Of a stretch of DNA of 10,719 bases, positions 1 to 5,404 are shown in pieces; the first letter of the stretch is position 1, and the number at the start of each line of letters is the position of its first letter. Source of the stretch: an uncultured delta proteobacterium (GTDB lineage Bacteria; Myxococcota_A; Polyangia; Polyangiales; Polyangiaceae). The translations under genes and the position numbers were made by a program. A model generated the notes under the pieces. It was not told the origin of the DNA and searched no databases. It was given only the letters and a program-made list of their open reading frames with translations. Location: positions 1 to 10,719 of the forward strand of contig CAIOHM010000411.1 of NCBI GenBank assembly GCA_903858055.1, read 5' to 3'.

Positions 1-406
1 CGGCCTCAACGACGACCGCGTGGGGCCGCGCTTCCCCGACATGACCGCGGCCTACGACGCCGGCTTGAGCGACACGCTCGTGCGTCTCGGCGCGGCGCAG
101 GGGCTTCCCATGCGCGAGGGCGTTTACGCGGGGCTCCTCGGACCCTCCTACGAGACCCCCGCCGAGATCCGCATGCTTCACACCTTCGGTGCGCGCGCGG
201 TGGGCATGTCGACCGTGCTCGAGACGATCGCGCTCCGGCACATGGGCGTGCCCGTGGCGGGGCTCTCCTGCATCACGAACCTCGCCGCGGGCATCTCGCC
301 GGTTCCGCTCGACCACAGCGAGGTCGAGGCCGTGGCGCGCGCGCGTCGCGCCGAGCTCGTGAAGCTCGTGGGGTCGTTCATCGAGGCGGCGGGGGGCGCG
401 GGTTGA
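1..406 (+). CDS. punA: Purine nucleoside phosphorylase, C-terminal part (5' end outside window)
   Basis: This is the C-terminal half of a trimeric-type (PNP/MTAP family) purine nucleoside phosphorylase. Such enzymes cleave purine nucleosides with phosphate to free base and ribose 1-phosphate in cytoplasmic purine salvage. The frame is open from base 2 and begins inside the conserved block GLNDDRVGPRFPDM, so the start lies upstream of the window; the GTG at 20 is an internal Val codon. Other family signatures are GLLGPSYETPAEIRML, whose Glu in the YETPAE block matches the purine-site Glu of the family; VGMSTVLETIALRHMG, with the substrate-contacting Met; and SCITNLAAGIS, with the base-binding Asn. 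The usual STVPE reads STVLE here, a mild change. The TGA stop at 404-406 overlaps the cytidine deaminase start, suggesting one transcript and coupled translation. The symbol could equally be deoD in some annotations. Confidence 0.93.
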   Translation, partial: GLNDDRVGPRFPDMTAAYDAGLSDTLVRLGAAQGLPMREGVYAGLLGPSYETPAEIRMLHTFGARAVGMSTVLETIALRHMGVPVAGLSCITNLAAGISPVPLDHSEVEAVARARRAELVKLVGSFIEAAGGAG

Positions 407-846
407 GCCGCCCCCTCACGCGCGCGGAGCTCGACGCCGCCGTCGTCAAGGCGTTCGAAGTGAGGGAGCGCGCCCATGCGCCCTACTCGGGCTACCGCGT
501 CGGCGCCGTGCTCGTCCTCGAAGACGGCTCGATGCATGCAGGCTGCAACGTCGAGGTCGCCTCGTACGGAGGCACCGTGTGCGCCGAGCGCAACGCGGTC
601 GCCGCCATGATCGCGAGCGGTGGTCGCGCGCCGATCGCGTGCGTCGTGGCCACGCACGACGTGAAGCCGACGATGCCATGCGGCCTATGCCGCCAAACGC
701 TCAACGAGGTTGCGGACGACCTCCACGTGTTGGCCGTCACGGAGCTGCCGAGCGGAGAGCGCGTCGAGCAAATGAGCTCGATGGCGGAGCTCTTGCCCTT
801 CGGGTTCAAGTTCGACCCGACCACGAAAGGGCAGCCGGCGCGTTGA
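403..846 (+). CDS. cdd: Cytidine deaminase (tetrameric, zinc-dependent)
   Basis: This 147-aa protein should deaminate cytidine and deoxycytidine to uridine and deoxyuridine in pyrimidine salvage. Length and motifs fit the short homotetrameric class. APYSGYRVGAVL (residues 26-37) is the N-terminal signature. GCNVEVAS (48-54) carries Asn49 and Glu51, which match the ribose-binding residues of the family, although the usual ENAS reads EVAS. CAERNA contains zinc ligand Cys60 and proton shuttle Glu62, and PCGLCRQ contains zinc ligands Cys93 and Cys96. LLPFGF near the C-terminus is also typical. The chosen start is TTG at 403, because the first in-frame ATG (residue 44) would remove conserved sequence. 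TTG at 403 keeps the N-terminal helix, follows a G-rich stretch, and gives a 4-base TTGA overlap with the phosphorylase stop. All catalytic residues are present. Confidence 0.95.
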   Translation: MSRPLTRAELDAAVVKAFEVRERAHAPYSGYRVGAVLVLEDGSMHAGCNVEVASYGGTVCAERNAVAAMIASGGRAPIACVVATHDVKPTMPCGLCRQTLNEVADDLHVLAVTELPSGERVEQMSSMAELLPFGFKFDPTTKGQPAR

Positions 847-877
847 CGAATGCGTGGGTCCTTACGGCCCTCGCGAT

Positions 878-911
878 TCACCGGTTGCGCGCCGCGGTGA
901 GCCTCTTCACC
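878..911. terminator. Alternative hairpins between convergent genes
   Basis: The segments TCACCG (878-883), CGGTGA (895-900) and TTCACC (906-911) allow two mutually exclusive stems. One pairs 878-883 with 895-900 (6 bp, 11-nt loop). The other pairs GGTGAG (896-901) with TTCACC (906-911), with one G-T pair and a 4-nt loop. They sit between the cytidine deaminase stop and the SDR stop and overlap the last SDR codons. No T-run follows on either strand, so a role in termination or 3'-end protection is only a guess. Confidence 0.25.
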
Positions 912-1581
912 AGGGGAGCTCGGCGCCGTTCGCGTGAAGGAACTTCCCGCTGCGGCCCATGTCGAGCTGGTCGATGCGCTCGATGATCTGCTTCGCGGCC
1001 GTGGCGGCGTCGATGTCGCCGTGGCCGCCGGTCATGGAGGTCTGCACGTAGCCCGGGTGCACGATGCCCACGGCGATACCGAGCGGAGCGAAGTCGCGCG
1101 CGAGCGAGACGGCGCCCGCATTCAGCGCGGCCTTGCTCATGCGGTAGCCGTAGTAGCCGCCGGAGGCGTTGTCGCCGATGGACCCCATGCGGCTCGTGAC
1201 GAAGGTGACCTTCGAGCCCGCGCGGAGGCGAGGCAGGAGCGCCACCGTGAGGAGCACGGGGCCGATCGCGTTCACTTCGAGCTGATCGCGGATGCTCTCG
1301 ATGCTCGGAGCGAGCTTCGGCTCCCGCTCCAAGATGCCTGCATTCTGCACGAGGATGTCGATGGTCTCGTTGCCGAGGTGATCGAGCACGCGGTGGCTTG
1401 CGTCGGGCGACGAGACGTCGACGCCGTGGAGCACGTAGAGCTCGCGCGAAGACTTCGCGAGGGCGTCGAGCTCGGCCGACGAGCTGCGGCAGAGCGCGTG
1501 CACGGTGTCGCCGCGCTTGAGAAAGTGACGAACGAACTCGAGGCCGATGCCGCGGTTGGAGCCGGTGATGACGACGCGCAT
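907..1581 (-). CDS. CsgA/C-factor-like short-chain dehydrogenase (SDR family)
   Basis: This 224-aa classical SDR has a Rossmann fold and closely resembles the C-factor (CsgA) group of myxobacteria. TGSNRGIG (6-13) is the NAD(P)-binding glycine motif, NAG is at 80-82, and Asn104 matches the fourth catalytic residue. The catalytic set is Ser130 (VTSRMGS), Tyr146 and Lys150 (YRMSKAALN). The Ser-to-Lys distance of 20 equals that of Myxococcus CsgA, as I recall its sequence. The C-terminus SGKFLHANGAELPW also follows the CsgA ending. CsgA has been reported to act as a cardiolipin phospholipase and to be needed for developmental C-signalling; whether this paralogue does so is unknown, and general SDR oxidoreductase activity is equally possible. 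The ATG at 1579-1581 follows an AGAGGAG ribosome-binding site. The gene is monocistronic, convergent with cdd and divergent from the gene at 1682. Confidence 0.9.
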   Translation of the reverse strand: MRVVITGSNRGIGLEFVRHFLKRGDTVHALCRSSSAELDALAKSSRELYVLHGVDVSSPDASHRVLDHLGNETIDILVQNAGILEREPKLAPSIESIRDQLEVNAIGPVLLTVALLPRLRAGSKVTFVTSRMGSIGDNASGGYYGYRMSKAALNAGAVSLARDFAPLGIAVGIVHPGYVQTSMTGGHGDIDAATAAKQIIERIDQLDMGRSGKFLHANGAELPW

Positions 1582-1600
1582 GGACTCCTCTTTCCGCGAT

Positions 1601-1613
1601 CGGCGCTGCGCCG
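1601..1613. repeat. 13-bp inverted repeat in divergent intergenic region
   Basis: CGGCGC-T-GCGCCG is a perfect 6-bp inverted repeat around one base. It lies in the 100-base region between the divergent SDR gene (start 1581) and the 311-aa protein gene (start 1682), 20 bases upstream of the SDR start codon. It could be an operator or a hairpin in the SDR leader. In such GC-rich DNA a short G/C-only palindrome can also arise by chance. Confidence 0.25.
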
Positions 1614-1681
1614 TCTAGCCTTTCGCGGTGACGCGAGGGCGTTCTCGCCAACGATGCAGCGATGCGTTAGCGCAGGGAGTC

Positions 1682-2617
1682 ATGGATACGGAGCAGCTCT
1701 TCCGCGATTCCTTTTGGCCGCACTACCCGAGCGACGTGCGGGCGAACCTCGCGGCGGCGCGCACCACCGACGCGAACCCAGGAAATAACCCGGAGTTTCC
1801 CGCGCGCATGGGCGCGTTTGCCGAGACCTTCGTTCGCGGCGTTCAGGCGATGCGCCCCGAGCTGCCGCCGCTTGCGTTCGACGACGCGAGCGTCCACCGT
1901 CTCTCCACCGTGGTCGGCCCGGAGCTCCGCGACGAGCTCCTCGCGAAGAACGAGCTCGTGCCCTTCGTGCTTCACGGGGTGGCGTGGCTCGGCGAGGTGA
2001 TCGTGCGCGCCCACGGCGGCAGCTGGCGCTTCCGCAACCCGCTCTGGGAGAGCTTCGTGCACCTGCGCTCGGCCGCAGGCGAAGCAGACCTCGCGCTCTT
2101 CTCCTGGTTTCTCCGGGCGCTCACGCCACCCGAGAGCGGCGTGGGCGCGAGTTCGCTGAGCGATCGTTACCGCCGCTTCGTCGAACGCCCCACGGTCGAC
2201 GTGGCCGCGTGGCCCGTCTTCGTGACCGGCGAGCGCAAGCTGCCGCGCCTCGCGAAGGTCCGCTACGACCTGCTCCACAAGTACCTCCGCGCGCACCTGC
2301 CGGAGCTGAGCGATCTCGGGGCCGACTTCCCTTCGCCGGAGCGCTTCGAGGCGTATGGCTTTCGCTACCTCGACCTCGCGGTGATCGGCGCCGGTCGCAT
2401 GGTCCTCATGAGCGGCCTTGCCGAGGGCGGCTTCGGTGCGTTTTGGCTCGGTCCCAAGGGCTTCGAAGGGTCGCTCTTCGTCCCGTGCGACACGTTCCCC
2501 GAGCCCCGCGCCGAGGTCATCGGCGACGGGTCGGACCTCCTCGCGCAGCGGGTGCGCTTGCACTTTGCACAGAACAAGCAGGCGCTCTTCGAGGAGCTCC
2601 TCTGGTGGGGGCCGTGA
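1682..2617 (+). CDS. Hypothetical cytoplasmic protein, 311 aa
   Basis: I do not recognise a named family. The ATG at 1682 was chosen over an upstream in-frame GTG at 1628 because AGGGAG lies just before it (a rather short spacing) and because the extra 18 residues are Arg-rich and uncharacteristic. There is no signal peptide or membrane segment. Residues 98-115 (HGVAWLGEVIVRAHGGSW), followed by WRFRNPLWESF, resemble the 'GEV...GG.W' pattern I associate with several small uncharacterised bacterial families, some linked to immunity-type proteins; this is a weak resemblance only. The C-terminal part (about 225-300) looks like alternating beta strands and Gly-rich turns (AEGGFGAFWLGPKGFEG) and ends in a helix with FEELLWW. 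Codon use matches its neighbours. It appears to be a single-gene unit followed by a terminator-like hairpin. Confidence 0.75.
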   Translation: MDTEQLFRDSFWPHYPSDVRANLAAARTTDANPGNNPEFPARMGAFAETFVRGVQAMRPELPPLAFDDASVHRLSTVVGPELRDELLAKNELVPFVLHGVAWLGEVIVRAHGGSWRFRNPLWESFVHLRSAAGEADLALFSWFLRALTPPESGVGASSLSDRYRRFVERPTVDVAAWPVFVTGERKLPRLAKVRYDLLHKYLRAHLPELSDLGADFPSPERFEAYGFRYLDLAVIGAGRMVLMSGLAEGGFGAFWLGPKGFEGSLFVPCDTFPEPRAEVIGDGSDLLAQRVRLHFAQNKQALFEELLWWGP

Positions 2618-2729
2618 GGCGAGCCAGGCGTTTGGCGCGCGCGCTGTAAATCAGCCGCATACGTCCTCTCTTTCGGAGTCGACGCCGCACCGACGGATCG
2701 AGCCCGGTTTGCGCCACTCGCGGGATGTC

Positions 2730-2754
2730 GAATCGTGGCAGCCGCGATTCTTTT
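2730..2754 (+). terminator. Predicted Rho-independent terminator
   Basis: GAATCGTGG (2730-2738), loop CAG, then CCGCGATTC (2742-2750) form a 9-bp stem with one G-T pair. TTTT follows immediately at 2751-2754, then CGTT. This is the classical layout, 113 bases after the stop of the 311-aa protein gene. It also argues that the lipoprotein gene starts after it, at 2803, rather than at an in-frame ATG at 2725. Confidence 0.5.
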
Positions 2755-2802
2755 CGTTGGTTCCGATCGTATCGATGGGGTAGCGGCGCGCCACGAGGGC
2801 AC

Positions 2803-3690
2803 ATGACCATGCCGCGTTCGATTTGTTTGGTGTTCGTCGTTCTTGCGGCCTGTGCGCGGCCGCCCGTGCGTGCGGTCGCGAATGGCTCCTCGGGAGCCGG
2901 TGCGCAGCCCGCACCGCAAGCTCCCGAGCCCGCGCTCGCTGCCCCGACTGCCCCTCAAACCCACGTCGCCGTGAGCGGCCTTGGTACGACACGCTCCGCG
3001 GTCGCGGTTCACGACGAGCGCGCTTGTGCGGGCAAGCCCGGCGAAGTGTGCATGCGCACGACCGACGCGAACGCGGACAAGGGCGGACTCTCGCTCCACG
3101 TCGAAGAAGAGCGCGCTCGCGCCGTGACGGTGCCGCGCACCGGGGCGACGACGACGGGCGCCTCGCTGTCGATGATCTTCGGCACCGGTGAGAACGTGAG
3201 CCTCGCCGGGTTCAATCTCGGCGTGAACGCGCGCTACCTCACGGGTGGCACCTTCCCAGGCACGAGCGGCGGCACGTGGCTCGGCCTCTTCGCGCAGCCG
3301 CAGGCCACGATCGGCCTCACCAAGGTCGAAACCCAAACCCCCCGCACGTGCATCGCCGGGCGGTGCTCGGGCGGAACCACCGACTCCTCGACCTCCGGTG
3401 TGCTCACGCTCGGGGTGTCTGCCGGGGTTCAGTGGCTCTCGTTCGGGGAGCAAGACGCGCAGAGCTTGCAGCAAGAGGGGTGGGGTATCCACGCGGGCGC
3501 GCAGGCAGGGACGTTCGTGCCGCTTGGCGAAGGCGACTCGACGATGACCTTCGGTCCTGCCTTCGGGTTCTCGAAGCAAAAGTACAATCCGGGCACCGGC
3601 AGCTTCGATCTCCGCACGTTCGACTTCATGATTCTGCCGTCCTCGAGCTTCCTTTTCGTGCTCTTCGGCGTGGGCGCGAACGAAGGCTGA
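2803..3690 (+). CDS. Predicted lipoprotein with beta-rich C-terminal domain
   Basis: This is a 295-aa exported lipoprotein of unknown function. The start ATG at 2803 (alternative 2809) follows GAGGG at 2795-2799 and gives a short signal peptide with a hydrophobic core and lipobox LAAC, so Cys17 would be lipidated. Residue +2 is Ala, which by the E. coli rule favours the outer membrane. Residues 28-55 are a Pro/Ala linker. From about residue 115 the sequence is Gly/Thr/Ser-rich with alternating hydrophobic residues (SLSMIFGTG, WLGLFAQPQATIGL, GVLTLGVSAGVQWLSF, GWGIHAGAQAGTFV, MTFGPAFGFSKQKY), which suggests antiparallel beta strands or a small barrel. Two Cys pairs (75/83 and 183/188) could form disulfides. 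The end FLFVLFGVGANEG lacks the usual terminal aromatic of barrels. An in-frame extension back to 2725 would bury the signal peptide and overlap the terminator hairpin, so it was rejected. Confidence 0.75.
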   Translation: MTMPRSICLVFVVLAACARPPVRAVANGSSGAGAQPAPQAPEPALAAPTAPQTHVAVSGLGTTRSAVAVHDERACAGKPGEVCMRTTDANADKGGLSLHVEEERARAVTVPRTGATTTGASLSMIFGTGENVSLAGFNLGVNARYLTGGTFPGTSGGTWLGLFAQPQATIGLTKVETQTPRTCIAGRCSGGTTDSSTSGVLTLGVSAGVQWLSFGEQDAQSLQQEGWGIHAGAQAGTFVPLGEGDSTMTFGPAFGFSKQKYNPGTGSFDLRTFDFMILPSSSFLFVLFGVGANEG

Positions 3691-3706
3691 GCGCGGTGCG
3701 CCGCGC
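3691..3706 (+). terminator. GC-rich hairpin directly after lipoprotein stop
   Basis: GCGCGG, loop TGCG and CCGCGC form a perfect 6-bp stem that begins at the base after the TGA stop. No T-run follows, so it may be a weak terminator or an mRNA 3' stabiliser, or simply GC-rich chance sequence. Confidence 0.25.
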
Positions 3707-3756
3707 GGCGGCGATCGCTTGCGTTCCGCGTGACGCCCGCGCATGGTCCATCGCCC

Positions 3757-4353
3757 ATGGCGATTTGGACTTGCCGTCACGCCCCCGCCGCGGTGGAGGG
3801 CATTTGCTACGGCCGGTCGAACGTGCCGCTCAAGGTCGCGGCCGTGCCCGCCGCGGAGCTTGTCGTCGAGCGCCTCGGCGACGCAAAGATGCAGGCCATT
3901 TGGGCATCGCCGCTTGCTCGCGCCCGCGATCTCGCCGAAGCCGTCGCGCACCGCCTCGGTGTGCCCTTCCAGGTTGACGCGCGCCTCAGCGAGATCGATT
4001 TCGGTTTGTGGGAAGGCCTCCCCTTTGCGGAGATCGAGCGCCGCGATCACGCGCGCTTCGTGCGCTGGCAGGCGGAGTGGGAGTTCTTGCCTGCCCCCGG
4101 CGGCGAGAGCCTGCACCAGATGCAAGACCGCGTGGAGGCTTGGTACAAAGGCCGCCAGTCCGAGCTCGACGGCGCCAACGTGCTCGTCGTGTCGCACGCT
4201 GGTGTCATTCGTGCGCTGCGCGCCCACGTGCTCGGCACGCTCTTCGAAGAAGAGCTTCGCTCCGACGTGCCGCACCTCGTGCCCGAGTGCCTCGACGCGA
4301 ACCGCATTGCGATCGGGAGCCTCCGAAGGATCAGCACGAAGCCTTTCGTGTAG
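3757..4353 (+). CDS. Histidine phosphatase family protein, probable alpha-ribazole phosphatase (CobC type)
   Basis: This 198-aa cytoplasmic protein belongs to the phosphoglycerate-mutase-like (branch 1) histidine phosphatases. Its N-terminus, TCRHAPAAVEGICYGRSNVPL, matches the 'RHxP...CYGR.DVPL' pattern common in alpha-ribazole phosphatases, which dephosphorylate alpha-ribazole 5'-phosphate in cobalamin nucleotide-loop assembly. Catalytic His8 follows Arg7. The other phosphate-pocket residues are Arg55 (SPLARARD), Glu79 (SEIDFGLWEG) and His147 (VVSHAGVIRAL), so it should be active. The ATG at 3757 places the RHA motif at the usual distance from the N-terminus. An in-frame GTG at 3730 would add nine residues, and neither start has a good ribosome-binding site. 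No other cobalamin gene is in the window, so the substrate is not fixed; a general phosphatase is possible. The C-terminal half diverges from the family after residue 165. Confidence 0.85.
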   Translation: MAIWTCRHAPAAVEGICYGRSNVPLKVAAVPAAELVVERLGDAKMQAIWASPLARARDLAEAVAHRLGVPFQVDARLSEIDFGLWEGLPFAEIERRDHARFVRWQAEWEFLPAPGGESLHQMQDRVEAWYKGRQSELDGANVLVVSHAGVIRALRAHVLGTLFEEELRSDVPHLVPECLDANRIAIGSLRRISTKPFV

Positions 4354-4354
4354 A

Positions 4355-4366
4355 GTTCCCGGGAAC
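4355..4366. repeat. Perfect 12-bp palindrome GTTCCCGGGAAC
   Basis: This perfect dyad fills over half of the 21-base gap between the phosphatase stop (4353) and the ATG of the next gene (4375). Its form suits a dimeric DNA-binding regulator or a small hairpin just ahead of the start codon. No purine-rich ribosome-binding site other than GGGAACGAG, which overlaps its right arm, is visible for the downstream gene. Confidence 0.3.
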
Positions 4367-4374
4367 GAGCCGCC

Positions 4375-5367
4375 ATGCTGACGAACGACGTACGTTTCGA
4401 GGGCTTCACCTCGCGGGATTGGGAGCGTTTTCTGGCGCTTTGGAAGCCACGCGCCGCGCCCACGCAAGAGGCCTCGCGCCGTCGCGGGGGGCTGCTCGTC
4501 GTCCACGACGGGAAGGTCGTGCGCAAGATGGTGCACTCGGAGCGTGGTCGTCGTGTGCCCGGGCGCGCGTGGCCCGTGGACCTCGGCGCGCTCGCCGCCG
4601 AAGAGCGCGCGAGCTGGGTGTTCGTCGCGAAGGAGGGCGCCCTCGAGACCTTCATGGACCGCTGGGCGCAGCGCACGCGCCGCGGTGACGACCTCACGGC
4701 GCAGCTGCTCACGTTCGCGACCATCGGCGACGAGCTCCTCACGGAGGGGAGCATCGCGCTGTGGCCGAACCGTCTCGCGGGCGTGCGCGTGCCGACCGAG
4801 GCGATGGTCCAGAAGGCCCTCGACATCCTGTGCCCTGACGGAAAGAGCCTCTTGCTCGGCGTCTTTCATGAGGGGGACCTCGACACCTCCATGCTGCTGC
4901 GGCGTCGCGGCAAGGCGTTCGATCTCTTCGCGGGCCCGGACGAGCTCCGCCCGTTGCTCGGCCACATGTCGGGCGACTGGCGTCGCGACTACCGCCACCT
5001 CGCGCGCGCGTCCGAGCTCCGGTACGGGCCGCTGCACCTCGGCGTCTTCGTCGATCGCGACGTCTTCTTGCAGCTTCAAACCGACGCGAGCCCCGGTGCC
5101 TGGGCGCGCGCCGTCGCCGTGCGCGACGTGGTGGTCACCCCGATGCCGCCCGTGCTCGCGCTCGGGCTCCTCGCGGACGCTGCGCGGGTGCTCTTCGAGC
5201 CTGCCTCGCGCGTGCTCCCGCGCGTCGACCCCACGGGCCTCGGTACGCCGGCCGTGAGAGGCATCGGCGCAGCGCTCGGAAAAGTCCTGGGAGTGGGCAA
5301 GCTCGAGGGCGGGCTCGGGTTCGACCCGCTCGAGGCGCTGCGCCTTCTTTTGCGTCGCAACGATTGA
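4375..5367 (+). CDS. Hypothetical protein, 330 aa
   Basis: I do not recognise the family. The start ATG at 4375 is preceded only by GGGAACGAG as a possible ribosome-binding site. There is no signal peptide and no clear membrane helix; the most hydrophobic stretch is PPVLALGLLADAARVLF (258-274). The N-terminal part has a short beta-like segment, GGLLVVHDGKVVRKMV (38-53). The middle is mixed and charged, with LLLGVFHEGDLDTSMLLRRRGKAFDLFAGPDELRPLL (159-195), which could form a strand-helix unit. The C-terminus is Gly- and Leu-rich (GIGAALGKVLGVGKLEGGLGFDPLEALRLLL). Composition and codon use match the neighbours, so it looks native and translated. It lies 21 bases after the histidine phosphatase gene on the same strand and may be cotranscribed with it, but nothing in the sequence ties it to cobalamin. 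Confidence 0.75.
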   Translation: MLTNDVRFEGFTSRDWERFLALWKPRAAPTQEASRRRGGLLVVHDGKVVRKMVHSERGRRVPGRAWPVDLGALAAEERASWVFVAKEGALETFMDRWAQRTRRGDDLTAQLLTFATIGDELLTEGSIALWPNRLAGVRVPTEAMVQKALDILCPDGKSLLLGVFHEGDLDTSMLLRRRGKAFDLFAGPDELRPLLGHMSGDWRRDYRHLARASELRYGPLHLGVFVDRDVFLQLQTDASPGAWARAVAVRDVVVTPMPPVLALGLLADAARVLFEPASRVLPRVDPTGLGTPAVRGIGAALGKVLGVGKLEGGLGFDPLEALRLLLRRND

Positions 5368-5369
5368 GC

Positions 5370-5381
5370 AGGAGGCTCATG
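5370..5381 (+). other. Strong ribosome-binding site leading to an out-of-frame ATG
   Basis: AGGAGG (5370-5375) is three bases from an ATG at 5379. That frame runs 36 codons to TGA at 5487-5489 and is +2 relative to the PEGA protein frame starting at 5405. The encoded peptide is Arg/Ser/Pro-rich and unlike a real protein. It could be a coincidence or a short leader reading frame overlapping the gene start. The PEGA protein's frame has a TAG at 5387-5389, so it cannot use this ribosome-binding site. Confidence 0.25.
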
Positions 5382-5404
5382 CGGCGTAGCCTGCGGCGGC
5401 CCGC

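Noticed and set aside
934..1788. A 284-codon open frame on the plus strand across the SDR gene
   Set aside because: It is antisense to the SDR gene, whose catalytic residues are all present. The frame has shadow-like Ala/Arg/Val composition and spans the divergent promoter region.
2736..2752. Possible sigma-54 promoter (TGGCAG...TTC)
   Set aside because: The -12 element lacks the required GC at the correct spacing, and the bases are better explained as the stem of the terminator hairpin.
2365..5079. A 904-codon open frame on the minus strand
   Set aside because: It lies antisense across four well-supported plus-strand genes, is extremely rich in Arg, His, Glu and Ala, and has no domain. It is a by-product of G/C-biased third codon positions.
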